64,000 nt of DNA from Collinsella sp. (GTDB lineage: Bacteria; Actinomycetota; Coriobacteriia; Coriobacteriales; Coriobacteriaceae): positions 102,398-166,397 of the forward strand of contig DXMY01000045.1 in assembly GCA_019413925.1 (NCBI GenBank), written 5' to 3'. Shown here in pieces: positions 43,001-51,402 of this stretch. Numbering within the stretch: the first letter of the stretch is position 1; every line of letters starts with the position of its first letter. The translations under genes and the position numbers were made by a program. The notes beneath the pieces were generated by a model. The model was not told the origin of the DNA. It was given only the letters and a program-made list of their open reading frames with translations, and did not search any database.

Positions 43001-43880
43001 GATGCACTTTGTGGACAAGAACAACCCCGAGAACATCATCGATGCCGCCGTGAAGCGCCAGAAGGATCGCGCAAGCGGCCAGACGTCGTTCTTCGATATG
43101 TTTGGCGACGTTGAGGGCTCGGGCTTTGAGGTCAGCGTGCCCGATCCGGATGGCCAGGAGTGGGACCGCCACCTTAAGCTGAGCCAGGAGAAAGAGGTTC
43201 TGGGCATCTATGTCTCGGACCATCCGCTGCGCCCGTTTGAGTATGCACTCAGCAAGGCGCGCGACTTTTCGTTCTCGCAGATCGACACCGGCTACGAAGT
43301 TCAGAATCCTACGGGCGGCACCATCAACCAGGAGATTCCCGAGGGTAAGGCGCTGTGGTGGGCCGGTATGGTCTCGAGTGTGTCCAAGCGCGTGACCAAA
43401 AACGGTGACCCCATGGGCATCGTGCAGCTCGAGGACATGGAAGGCGAGGCCACCGTCGTCGTGTTCCCCAAGACCTACAAGGAGGCCGAGGGGTACCTGT
43501 ACGGCGAGGTCGATCCCGAGACCGGTGCACAGCTGTCCGATGCGTTTGTGCGCATTAAGGGCAAGCTCGAGCGCTCGGACCGCGGCGACCAGATCATCGC
43601 GCAGGAGATTGTGCCGCTGGAACTCAACGAGGAGAACAACAAGCCCAAGGTGTTTGAGGTCATGGTGCCCAACAGCCGCTTTAGCCAGGGCAATATGGCG
43701 CGTCTTGCCACGGTGTTCACCACCAACCCGGGCGGCGACCGTGTGGAGATCTTTATCGAGCAGGTGGACGGGCGCGTGCTGCGTGCCGAGGTACCTGCTA
43801 AGGTCAACGCGCGCTCGATTCCGCTGCTAGCCGAGGCCAAGGCCATCGTGGGTAACCAAGGCAGAGTGACGGTAATTTAA
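40077..43880 (+). CDS. dnaE: DNA polymerase III alpha subunit
   Basis: Replicative polymerase catalytic subunit, 1267 residues. The N-terminal PHP domain is present (HLHNHTVFSMLDG, ITDHGYMYG). The palm-domain acidic triad is in PDIDMDFDDERR near residue 465, and GPGRGSAAGAIVAY near 425 is typical. Helix-hairpin-helix and OB domains follow. An extra stretch of about 45 residues, rich in Asp/Glu/Lys, lies near residues 60-110, between the PHP helix and IKPIFGCEVYF. The usual LLRRAMGKK box is changed to RIRKPVAKKK. The ATG is preceded by GGAG. Confidence 0.96.
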   Translation: MAFVHLHNHTVFSMLDGATRIQDMVNRAVELGMPAVAITDHGYMYGVPDLALACDAVNHNTPEYKTWSHDKAFLEKDRRDELVEPDPEANPREHAQYVKDMAMWDEKGNIDELKPPLVIKPIFGCEVYFTPDETLARDHKPELYHMILLAKDQEGYVNLMQTVSEAAVQGFYYKPRVTLDNLRRHAKGMICTSACIAGIIPKYIDRGDMEGAIKWAETFRDTFEPGDFYIEIQEHGITTDNGLTDEQMDRTLIDIAKQVGVKVIATNDFHYLRREDAPVQDVIMCIGMNAKVDDPNRMRMTGSEFYMKTEEEMRAMFPYCPEACDNTLEIADKCYVELDWDSIILPRFPLLDPGETHESQFRRECEKGLRQHYGDDWATREIGGVNIKERFEYEYKVICDKGFAAYFLIVAEYVQWAKDNGIGVGPGRGSAAGAIVAYAMNITAFDPLENGLMFERFLSPQRTEMPDIDMDFDDERRLEVVEHVRQLYGPEKVTHVITYSTIKAKQAINDAARVLDYPVYMGQRLSKMVSSDPKVKLKQVLEKQPGKEDLFNPDFAEAYKKDDDARRIIDTALSIEGLTRGEGVHACAVLICRDPVNEHVPTKLDTKGGVEITQYEGHTVADMGLLKMDFLGLRTLTVISKAKANIKKNFGIDIKEEDIPFDDPEIFKLMGSGHTAGVFQVESAGMTATIKNMKPTEYKHVVALIALYRPGPLGAGMVSSYINRMNGKEPAVSYDDRLDDILGETYGTMVYQEQVMLISVEMCGFSKGESDSRIRKPVAKKKIKLLTSTVLHWEDGSDETTYDHWMNGAIKNNYTREVAQKIWDDVLEFASYAFNKSHSAGYAILVMQTAWLKAHYPHEYMAAVLTSYTGKTDKIVHYVSACRHDGIPVLSPDVNESGTEFTATKEGVRFGLAGIRGVGTGVAQAIIAEREAGGPFKTLHDFVERVDSSQANRRVIESLIKAGAFDSTGYPRRQMMHFVDKNNPENIIDAAVKRQKDRASGQTSFFDMFGDVEGSGFEVSVPDPDGQEWDRHLKLSQEKEVLGIYVSDHPLRPFEYALSKARDFSFSQIDTGYEVQNPTGGTINQEIPEGKALWWAGMVSSVSKRVTKNGDPMGIVQLEDMEGEATVVVFPKTYKEAEGYLYGEVDPETGAQLSDAFVRIKGKLERSDRGDQIIAQEIVPLELNEENNKPKVFEVMVPNSRFSQGNMARLATVFTTNPGGDRVEIFIEQVDGRVLRAEVPAKVNARSIPLLAEAKAIVGNQGRVTVI

Positions 43881-43893
43881 GGACGGCGTTGGC

Positions 43894-44022
43894 GGGGTAG
43901 CTAATTTGGGACGGGGCTATTTTAGCTACCCTTTGACTGACGGCGAATGAGTCGGGGTCGGAATGCATCTCAACCGACATATGGGGGTAGCTAAAATAGC
44001 CCCGTCCCAAATTAGCTACCCC
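43894..44022. repeat. REP-like inverted pair (tag GTAGCTAA/TTAGCTAC)
   Basis: Arms 43894-43931 and 43985-44022 are a perfect 38 bp inverted repeat with a 53 bp loop. Each arm begins GGGTAGCTAA and ends TTAGCTACCC, so it can also fold alone. The core TTTGGGACGGGGCTATT shares GGGACGGGGCT with the unit at 22181. It fills the gap between dnaE and the SNF2-type gene. Confidence 0.92.
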
Positions 44023-44042
44023 GGGTGAGATTGGAGGAAGTG

Positions 44043-47000
44043 ATGGCGCAGGGGACGTTTGTGCAGGCGCTTCGCAAAGAGGCGGCGTTGAGCGGCACCT
44101 TTATGAAGGGCCGCTCGCTCATGCTCAACGGCGCCGTGCTGTCGATTGAGGACAGCGGCTCGCGCTTCTCCAAAAACGTGACGGTTGAGGGCTCGGTGCG
44201 CGGCTCGCGCGGCGACCTGTACAAGACGCACGTGGCGCTCGATATGGACGAGCACGAGGTTATCGACTACGACTGCGACTGCCCCGCCGCATACCGCTAT
44301 CCCGGTATGTGCAAGCACGCCATCGCCACAGCGCTGGCGTACCTGGACACCAGCGGCATTGAGCCTGTTGAGGGGCTGCGCACGCCGGTTCGCACGTTTA
44401 CGGCGCAGCCGAAACAGCCCGTTCGCACCGCGCCCAAAGCGCCGGCCGTCAACCCTAACTTTCCCTTTCCGGCGCCCGTCCCCACGAGCCCGAGCCTCAT
44501 GGCGGCGCTCTCTGATCTTTCGGACGCGCGCATGGATGAGCTGGCGAGCATGCGCCGCAAGCTTGCCGGTGCCGTTGATCCCGACGCCCCCAAAGCGGCG
44601 TTGGAGCCTTCGTTGGTGCCGTACTACAATCCGCTGTTCGCCGACCGCTTTAGCTGGGCGCTCGAGTTCCGCATTCGCTGCGGTTCGGTGTCCTACGTGG
44701 TCAAGGATATCGACGGCATGGCTGACGCCTATGTCCGAGGCGGCACCTTCTCGTACGGCAAGAAGCTCACGTTTGTCCATACGCCCGAAGCCTTTGAAGA
44801 CGTGTCGACAAAGCTGCTCAGCCTTGTCGTGACGACAGTTGCCTATCTCGATGACATCACAAGCTCGCGTTCGGCGTCGTACGACTTTGCCCGCAGCGGC
44901 TTTGTTGCCGAGCGTCAGTTGCCGCTGTCCGAGCATAGCATCGTATATGTGCTGGACCTGCTGCACGGCCAGACCATCTCCTTTGAGCCCGCCTGGTCGC
45001 GGGGGACGACGACGCATCGCACCTATGACGTGGCGGTTGAGATGCCTCCGGAAGGGGAGGACGAGGCTCTGCCTAAGCGCCCACCGCTCCTTGCCGCCAA
45101 AATCGCGCCGGCGGCTGGTGGCAGCTACGATTTGCGCCTGCCGGCCGATGCATACTGCTTTGCTTCGGGCGACGTTGCCTATCTGGTCGACATCCGCCGT
45201 GCGCGCCGCACCGATGTGGCGTTTGCCCAGCATGCGGCGCCGTTTCTATCGCGCTTGCTGCCCTGTCGCACGCCGGTCCATATCGCTGCCGACCAGGTGG
45301 GGGAGTTCTGTCGTATGGCGCTGCCCATTTTGCGCGACTACACCGACCTTACCGCGCCCGCTGCGCTCGATACCGTGGCGCCCGAGCCGAGCTTTGCCAT
45401 GGCGATCGGCGTCGACGATGGGCTCGTGACCTGCAAAGTTACGGTTACCTACGGCGACTGGTCGGCAGATCTCTTTAGCCTGGGCGCTCCGGGCAGCCCC
45501 TTCGAAGAGCAGCGCCCGGGCGTGCCGCCGCGCGACGAGGTGGCAGAGTTTCGCGTTATGGACACGGCGGCCCTGTACTTCGATTTCTACGAGAGCGGCC
45601 TGGCGTTTGAGGAACGCGATGACGAGAGTCTGTTCCACTTGCTGACCGAGGGCCTGTCTGCCCTGTCCGAGCTGGGCGAGGTCATGCTCAGCGATCGCCT
45701 GCGCCAGATCTCGGTACGCCCTGCGCCTAAGCTCTCGGTGCGTGCAACCGTCAAGAGTAACCTGCTCGACGTCGAACTGGGCGCGAGCGGCCTTTCGGCG
45801 GCAGACCTTGCCATCTATCTCGATTCGTACAAGCGTCATCAAACGTTTGCGCGCCTTACGTCCGGCGACATCATTCGCCTGGACGAGGGTGCCCGTGCCG
45901 CGTTTGGTCTTGCCGAGGACCTGGGCGTCGATGCCGTCGATTTGCTCGATGGCGTGTCGCTTCCCGCGTCGAGTACCCTGTTCGTCGACAGCATGCTTGC
46001 GCGCACGCCTGCGCTTGAGGCCGATCGCGATGCCGCATTCCGCCGCACCGGCGAGCGCCTGGATACGCTCGGCAAGATGGACTTTACGGTGCCGGTCTCG
46101 CTCAAGGCCACACTGCGCGGCTATCAGGTCGACGGCTACCAGTGGCTCGGCTCGCTCGAGCACCTGGGCCTCGGCGGCATCTTGGCCGACGATATGGGCC
46201 TGGGCAAAACGCTGCAGATGATCGCACATATCCTGGCGCGCGTGGAGGCGGGGGACACTAAGCCCACGCTTGTGGTGTGCCCTGCGTCGCTTGTGTACAA
46301 CTGGACCGCCGAACTGGAGCGCTTTGCCCCGTCGCTCGATGTGTGCGCCATCGTGGGCGCCAAGGCTCAGCGCCGCGTGCAGATTGCCGGCGTGGCCGAG
46401 CATAACGTGGTCGTGACGTCGTATGATCTTATGCGGCGCGATATCGATGAGTACGCCGAACGGGATTTTGCCCGCGTGGTGCTCGACGAGGCCCAGTACA
46501 TTAAAAACCCGCTCACCCAGGTGGCCCGTGCTGCCAAGCGCCTGCCGGCCGGCGTGCGCTTTGCCTTGACGGGCACGCCCATCGAAAACCGCCTGTCCGA
46601 GCTCTGGAGCATCTTCGACTTTTTGATGCCGGGCCTGCTTGGCACGCGCGAATCATTTGCCAAGCGCTTCGAAAGCCCGGTCGAGCACGCCGAGGGCGAC
46701 AGTGCCGCTCGCCTGCAGGCGCTCGTGTCGCCGTTTGTGCTGCGCCGCGTAAAGGAAGACGTGGTGGCCGACCTGCCCGAGAAGATAGAGGACACTGTCA
46801 TGGCTCAGCTCACCGGCGAGCAGCGCAAGCTTTACCTGGCAAACCAGGACCGCATCGCCCAGCAGGTGCAGCACCGCGAGGCCGGGGAGTTCAAAAAAGA
46901 CAAGCTCAAGGTACTTGCCGAGCTCACCAAGCTGCGCCAGATCTGCTGCGACCCGCATCTGCACTATGCGGACTACAAGGCGGGAAGCGCCAAACTCGAT

Positions 47001-47507
47001 ACGTGCATGGAGCTCGTGCACGGCGCACTCGACGGCGGGCATCGCATCCTGTTGTTCAGCCAGTTTACGGGTATGCTCGATATCATCGGTAAGCGCTTGG
47101 CCAAGGAGGACATCGCCTTCCTTAAGCTCACGGGCGCTTCGTCTAAGGAGAGCCGCGCCAAGATGGTCGCGCAGTTCCAAGCGGGCGAGGTTCCGGTCTT
47201 TTTGATTTCGCTCAAGGCGGGCGGCGTGGGCCTTAACCTGACGGCGGCCGACGTAGTCATCCACTACGACCCGTGGTGGAACGTGGCGGCGCAGGACCAG
47301 GCGACCGACCGCGCGCATCGTATTGGCCAGCAACATACCGTGACCGTGTACAAGCTCATCGCCAAGGACACGATCGAGGAGCGCATTATGCAGATGCAGG
47401 AGTCCAAGCGCGATCTGGTCAACAGCGTGCTCGGCGGCGACGGCATCTCGTCGGCACTGTTCACGCGCGAGGATGTTCTGGCGCTGCTCGGCGGCGACGG
47501 TCGCTAA
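44043..47507 (+). CDS. SNF2-family helicase with SWIM zinc finger
   Basis: A 1154-residue SWI2/SNF2-type ATPase. The N-terminal SWIM zinc motif is CxC-x9-CxH with Cys78, Cys80, Cys90 and His92. The middle region (about 150-650) is not recognised in detail. The ATPase has DDMGLGKTLQM near 720, DEAQYIKNP near 815, LTGTPIENRLSELWS near 842, and a C-terminal helicase lobe with LFSQFTGMLDII and ATDRAHRIGQ. Such proteins are thought to move on duplex DNA; the bacterial role is unclear. ATG 44043 follows GGAGG; GTG 44025 has no site. Confidence 0.93.
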   Translation: MAQGTFVQALRKEAALSGTFMKGRSLMLNGAVLSIEDSGSRFSKNVTVEGSVRGSRGDLYKTHVALDMDEHEVIDYDCDCPAAYRYPGMCKHAIATALAYLDTSGIEPVEGLRTPVRTFTAQPKQPVRTAPKAPAVNPNFPFPAPVPTSPSLMAALSDLSDARMDELASMRRKLAGAVDPDAPKAALEPSLVPYYNPLFADRFSWALEFRIRCGSVSYVVKDIDGMADAYVRGGTFSYGKKLTFVHTPEAFEDVSTKLLSLVVTTVAYLDDITSSRSASYDFARSGFVAERQLPLSEHSIVYVLDLLHGQTISFEPAWSRGTTTHRTYDVAVEMPPEGEDEALPKRPPLLAAKIAPAAGGSYDLRLPADAYCFASGDVAYLVDIRRARRTDVAFAQHAAPFLSRLLPCRTPVHIAADQVGEFCRMALPILRDYTDLTAPAALDTVAPEPSFAMAIGVDDGLVTCKVTVTYGDWSADLFSLGAPGSPFEEQRPGVPPRDEVAEFRVMDTAALYFDFYESGLAFEERDDESLFHLLTEGLSALSELGEVMLSDRLRQISVRPAPKLSVRATVKSNLLDVELGASGLSAADLAIYLDSYKRHQTFARLTSGDIIRLDEGARAAFGLAEDLGVDAVDLLDGVSLPASSTLFVDSMLARTPALEADRDAAFRRTGERLDTLGKMDFTVPVSLKATLRGYQVDGYQWLGSLEHLGLGGILADDMGLGKTLQMIAHILARVEAGDTKPTLVVCPASLVYNWTAELERFAPSLDVCAIVGAKAQRRVQIAGVAEHNVVVTSYDLMRRDIDEYAERDFARVVLDEAQYIKNPLTQVARAAKRLPAGVRFALTGTPIENRLSELWSIFDFLMPGLLGTRESFAKRFESPVEHAEGDSAARLQALVSPFVLRRVKEDVVADLPEKIEDTVMAQLTGEQRKLYLANQDRIAQQVQHREAGEFKKDKLKVLAELTKLRQICCDPHLHYADYKAGSAKLDTCMELVHGALDGGHRILLFSQFTGMLDIIGKRLAKEDIAFLKLTGASSKESRAKMVAQFQAGEVPVFLISLKAGGVGLNLTAADVVIHYDPWWNVAAQDQATDRAHRIGQQHTVTVYKLIAKDTIEERIMQMQESKRDLVNSVLGGDGISSALFTREDVLALLGGDGR

Positions 47508-47657
47508 CCCGCTCGGGTGGGGCCGTCAGGGCGGATGGCACACGCTGTCCCATCGTCCCCGCCCGTTATGTGTTCATTTGCAATGCCGTGGATGGTTTGT
47601 CTGCCTTTGGGCATAAGAACCATCAAGAACATTGGCACATCAGCAAAGGAGAACATC

Positions 47658-48020
47658 ATGGCGAAATTCTTTAAGGACCCCGACGGTAAGCTCATTGCCG
47701 CCCTTGGCGACGACGTTGCGACCCCTGCCGGTTGCACGGAACTGACCGCAAACACTGAGGACGCGGCGCACGAGAAGCACGTGCCTGTTGTCGAGACCGA
47801 GCGTGACGGTCACGTGATTCGCGCACGCGTTGGCTCGGTCGAGCACCCCAGCCTGCCCGAGCACTACATTGAGTGGATCGCGCTTGAGGCCGAGGGCCGC
47901 TTGGAGGTCCATTACCTTGAGCCCGGTATGAAACCTGCGACGTTTTTCGCGGGCGGCTCCAAGACCGGTACCGTCTATGCCTACTGCAACCTGCACGGGC
48001 TGTGGTCCGCGACATTCTAG
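47658..48020 (+). CDS. Superoxide reductase (desulfoferrodoxin family, short form)
   Basis: A 120-residue non-haem iron protein that reduces superoxide to peroxide without making oxygen, fitting an anaerobe. The iron ligands are visible: His in EKHVP near 41, His residues in EHPSLPEHYIEW near 62-69, and Cys and His in YCNLHGLW near 110-114. The N-terminal desulforedoxin cysteines are absent, as in one-iron neelaredoxin types. The ATG follows AAAGGAG. It is a single gene. Confidence 0.92.
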   Translation: MAKFFKDPDGKLIAALGDDVATPAGCTELTANTEDAAHEKHVPVVETERDGHVIRARVGSVEHPSLPEHYIEWIALEAEGRLEVHYLEPGMKPATFFAGGSKTGTVYAYCNLHGLWSATF

Positions 48021-48137
48021 GAGCGCGCTCCCGCTCGGGGTATCATAGCTAGCATATGCACATGCAAGCGCCGACTGCATTATGCGGCCGGCGCTTTTAC
48101 TACGATTTCGATGGTTTACGACGGAAAGGGCTGAGCC

Positions 48138-50123
48138 ATGAAGCTCGCGCTTGCACAGATCGATATGCGCCTGGGTGATATTGAGGGCATTTGCGGCCGC
48201 ATCGAGGACCAGGCTCGTCTGGCCCACGAGCGCGGGGCGCGCGTGCTGTGCGTTCCGGCTCCGCTCTTTATGGGCGCCATGCCCGGTGGCCTGGTGGGCA
48301 CTGCCGACTTTGAGCACGACATGCTTGCCGGCTTGACTGGTGTCGCCGAGCGTATCCAGGAGCTTGACATGATCTGCATCGTGCCCGCGGCGGTTTCGTT
48401 TGAGGGCCAGCCACTGCTCGACTACATGATGCTCAAGGACGGTCATGTAGTGCCGGCGCGTTCGAGCATTGCCCTGCAGCGTGGCGAGAACAACGACACG
48501 CGTTGGGCGCCGCCGGTGTTCGACGTGGACGGCGTGCGCATCGCCGTGATTTTTGACTTGGACCGCGAACTCGAGATGTTGCCGACCGGTGTCGACCTCA
48601 TTGCGTATTTCCAATTCAATGCGTTTGACATGACCGACCGCGAGACTGCCGCCATTGCCGCCGTTCGCAGCGGCGCCTACCGCAAGATCGCATCCAAGCG
48701 CAGCGTGTGGTTTGCCTGCATGGCGCCGGTCGGTGCCTATGACGAGTCGGTGTATACCGGTGGGTCGTTTGTGCTCGACGATTGCGGTCGCGTGGTGGCC
48801 CAGGCGCCGTGTTTTGAGGAGAGCCTGCTGGTTCAGGAGATTCAGCGTGGCGTGATGCTCGATGCCCTGGAAGATCACGAACTGCCCGAGTTCCGTTCCG
48901 AGGAGTGGCTGTGGCAGGCGCTGGTGCTCGCCGTGCGCGACAACGCCCGAGCCCACGGTGCGTCGCGTGCTGTGGTGGCACTCGAGGGTGACTTGCCGTC
49001 GTCTTTGCTGGCGGCGCTGGCCGTCGACGCCCTGGGCCCGCGCAATGTGATTGGCCTGGTGCTGGGGCGCAACCGTATTTTTACGCCGGCGCAGGAAGAG
49101 GCCGAGGCTGCCCGCTGTGCCGCCGTCCGCGCCATCGCCGAGCGTTTGCACATTCGCACCGTCGAGCGCGATGCACCGGATGCGGCGCGTGTGCTCGATC
49201 GCGACGTGTCGGTGGGCGATGCCGAGCGTCTGCGCTCGCGCACGTTGGGCCTCATGCTGGAGGACACGGCGCTCGAGCTGGGTGCGATGGCGCTGAGCCC
49301 GCTGTCCAAAACTGAGTACGCGCTGGCGGCGCCGGCGCTTTGCGGCGGCTACCAGGGCGACTTTGCGCCCTTTGGCGATGTGTACCTGTCGACGCTTGAG
49401 TTTGTGGCGCGTGTGCGCAACCGCACGTCTTCCGTGGTGCCCCAAGAGCTTGTGACGCTCAACGCGGTGGAGGATTGTATGGAGCGCGTGCTGGCGCAGG
49501 CGCTCTCGACGCTCGATGGTCCGGTCGATATGCTCGACCGCGCGGCACGGCTGCTCGGCGGGCTTGAGCCGGGTGAGGTCGATGGCGCGCTCGAGGCGCA
49601 CGTGGACCGCAGCCGACCCTCCGACGACATCCCGATGGCCGCTGGCAAGCCTGAGGCCTGCTCGCTGCTGCTGATGCTCGTTCGACAGGGTGAGGCTGCC
49701 CGCCGCATGTTGCCGACGGCACCGATCGTCTCGTCCCGCTCGTTTGCCGAGCGCTCTTGGCCGTACATGCTCGCCTGGTCCGACCTGGGGCTTAATGGCA
49801 AGGAGCGTATGTCGGTCGATTCGCTGGCGCGCGCCGAGGTGCGCCGTTTTGCTGACGAGGATACGAGCGAGCGCATGCGAAACGAGATGATGGGCGTGCT
49901 GGGCGAGCTACTGGGTATTTCGCCCGAGCAGATGGAGGAGCTGCGCTCCGAGGACGGTCAGCGTCGTTTGCACGAGGGAATGAAGAAGTTCGAGGGCGAG
50001 GTTCAGGACGCCGTCGATAAGATGATGGGCGGTCAGGGCGGCTCGCAAGGTGGTCCCCAGGGTGGCCCGATGCCGCATCCGCCGGTGGATCCGAGGCAGT
50101 TCCCCTTTTTCTCGCAGAACTAA
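48138..50123 (+). CDS. NAD-synthetase-like (nitrilase plus synthetase fold) protein, apparently inactive
   Basis: A 661-residue protein with the layout of glutamine-dependent NAD+ synthetase: an N-terminal nitrilase-like domain (MKLALAQIDMRLGDIEG) and a C-terminal adenine nucleotide hydrolase-like domain (LLAALAVDALGPRNVIGLVLG). Key residues are missing. The nitrilase Glu (usually FPEL) is VPAP, the Lys region reads ARSSIALQ, and the Cys (usually ICED) is IFDL. The synthetase loop SGGIDS reads EGDLPSS. The frame is intact and has a ribosome site (GAAAGGG). The last 60 residues are Gly/Gln/Pro/Met rich. I infer a pseudoenzyme with a structural or regulatory role. A true NadE should exist elsewhere. 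Confidence 0.75.
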   Translation: MKLALAQIDMRLGDIEGICGRIEDQARLAHERGARVLCVPAPLFMGAMPGGLVGTADFEHDMLAGLTGVAERIQELDMICIVPAAVSFEGQPLLDYMMLKDGHVVPARSSIALQRGENNDTRWAPPVFDVDGVRIAVIFDLDRELEMLPTGVDLIAYFQFNAFDMTDRETAAIAAVRSGAYRKIASKRSVWFACMAPVGAYDESVYTGGSFVLDDCGRVVAQAPCFEESLLVQEIQRGVMLDALEDHELPEFRSEEWLWQALVLAVRDNARAHGASRAVVALEGDLPSSLLAALAVDALGPRNVIGLVLGRNRIFTPAQEEAEAARCAAVRAIAERLHIRTVERDAPDAARVLDRDVSVGDAERLRSRTLGLMLEDTALELGAMALSPLSKTEYALAAPALCGGYQGDFAPFGDVYLSTLEFVARVRNRTSSVVPQELVTLNAVEDCMERVLAQALSTLDGPVDMLDRAARLLGGLEPGEVDGALEAHVDRSRPSDDIPMAAGKPEACSLLLMLVRQGEAARRMLPTAPIVSSRSFAERSWPYMLAWSDLGLNGKERMSVDSLARAEVRRFADEDTSERMRNEMMGVLGELLGISPEQMEELRSEDGQRRLHEGMKKFEGEVQDAVDKMMGGQGGSQGGPQGGPMPHPPVDPRQFPFFSQN

Positions 50124-50260
50124 CTATGGGATAGGATTCGCTTCCAACCCCGACACTTCAACTAAGCATCTCGGCCCCGTTGTGTTATTCTAGAACAGAC
50201 GTTCGTGAATGATGCGCAGGGCCTTGTCTTGCGCTGTGCTTGTGGCGAGGGGAGGTCGGC

Positions 50261-50782
50261 TTGGTTATCTTGGGCATCGACCCCGGTTTGGCTCATACGG
50301 GTTGGGGGATTATCGAGGAGCGGCGTGGCGAGGTTCGCTGCCGTGCCTACGGCTGCATCGAGACCAGCGCCGGAAGTCCGCTCGCGGTGCGCCTGTCGCA
50401 TATCGCCCATGACCTTAAGGATGTCGTCGAGCGTTATCGACCCGACACGGCTGCTGTCGAGAGCATCTACTTTGGCGCCAACGTTCGTTCGGCCATCCCC
50501 ACGGCGCATGCCCGCGGTGCTGCGCTTGTGGCGCTTTCGGAGTGCGCGCTCGAGATTGGCGAGTACACGCCCATGCAGATCAAACAGGCTGTGGTGGGCA
50601 CCGGCGCCGCGGACAAGCGGCAGGTCGCCTACATGGTACGCACGCTCACACAGCTCGATCACGACCCGCATCCCGACCATGCCGCCGATGCCCTGGCCTG
50701 CGCCATCTGCCACGTAAACCTCAGCCGCACCCGCGCCCTCACCGGTGGCGAGTTCTATCAACAGAGAGGAACCGGATACTGA
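50261..50782 (+). CDS. ruvC: Holliday junction endonuclease RuvC
   Basis: A 173-residue resolvase that cuts four-way DNA junctions. Acidic active-site residues are in LGIDPGL (Asp7), VESIYFG (Glu near 68) and DHAADALACAI (Asp near 143). The start is TTG at 50261, because AGGGGAGG precedes it by six bases and MVILGIDPG is the family N-terminus; the frame is open to 50240 without a site. Its stop overlaps the ruvA start (TGATG). Confidence 0.95.
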   Translation: MVILGIDPGLAHTGWGIIEERRGEVRCRAYGCIETSAGSPLAVRLSHIAHDLKDVVERYRPDTAAVESIYFGANVRSAIPTAHARGAALVALSECALEIGEYTPMQIKQAVVGTGAADKRQVAYMVRTLTQLDHDPHPDHAADALACAICHVNLSRTRALTGGEFYQQRGTGY

Positions 50783-51402
50783 TGATTTCCCAGCTCCACG
50801 GAACGCTTGTCGAGTCCACGATGAGCTCTGCTGTCGTCGATGTGTCGGGCGTTGGCTTTGAGCTCGGCATCTCGGGCAGCACTGCGGCCACGTTGCCGAC
50901 GCCCGGCGGCGAGGTCCGCCTCTACACGCGTATGCAGGTGCGCGAGGACGCCATGACACTTTTCGGTTTTTCCTCTAAGGATGAGCGCACGATGTTCGAT
51001 CGGCTCGTGTCTGTCTCGGGCGTTGGCCCGCGTCTGGCGCTCGCCGTGCTTTCCACCTATACCGTGGGGCAGCTGTATTCGCTGGTGATGGCCGAGGACG
51101 ACAAGGGCATGGCCAAGGTACCCGGTGTGGGCAAAAAGACAGCTCAGCGCCTGATCCTGGAACTCAAGAGCACCTTTGCCAAGGATAAGGGCTTTGTGCC
51201 GGTCGACGTGATTCCCGGCCAGGTTGCGATGCCGGTTCCCGCCGCCGCTCCTTCGGCGATCGATGACGCCCGTGCGGCTCTCCTTTCCATGGGCTTTAGC
51301 CCACAGGAGACCGATGTTGCCCTGAGCGGGTATGATGGGCAGAATATGCGTGTCGAGGATCTGCTCGGCGCGGCGCTTAAGCGACTCGGAATGGATGCGT
51401 GA
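50782..51402 (+). CDS. ruvA: Holliday junction branch migration protein RuvA
   Basis: A 206-residue junction-binding protein that forms the tetramer loading RuvB. The N-terminal OB fold starts MISQLHGTLVE. Two helix-hairpin-helix motifs are visible (VSGVGPRLALAVLS and VPGVGKKTAQRLILEL). The C-terminal domain (AIDDARAALLSMGFS) binds RuvB. The start shares one base with the ruvC stop, and its stop overlaps the ruvB start in the same way. Confidence 0.96.
   Translation: MISQLHGTLVESTMSSAVVDVSGVGFELGISGSTAATLPTPGGEVRLYTRMQVREDAMTLFGFSSKDERTMFDRLVSVSGVGPRLALAVLSTYTVGQLYSLVMAEDDKGMAKVPGVGKKTAQRLILELKSTFAKDKGFVPVDVIPGQVAMPVPAAAPSAIDDARAALLSMGFSPQETDVALSGYDGQNMRVEDLLGAALKRLGMDA

Noticed and set aside
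40551..43223. 890-codon open frame antisense to dnaE
   Set aside because: Shadow of dnaE; no motifs, no ribosome site.
47540..47572. GATGGGACAGCG-type sequence (minus strand) before the superoxide reductase as another REP-like unit
   Set aside because: It has GGGACAG between GATGG and CCATC, but the enclosed core is much shorter than in the other units; too weak to list.
47640..49601. 653-codon open frame antisense to the superoxide reductase and NAD-synthetase-like genes
   Set aside because: Spans the antisense of two separate genes and their gap, with shadow composition.
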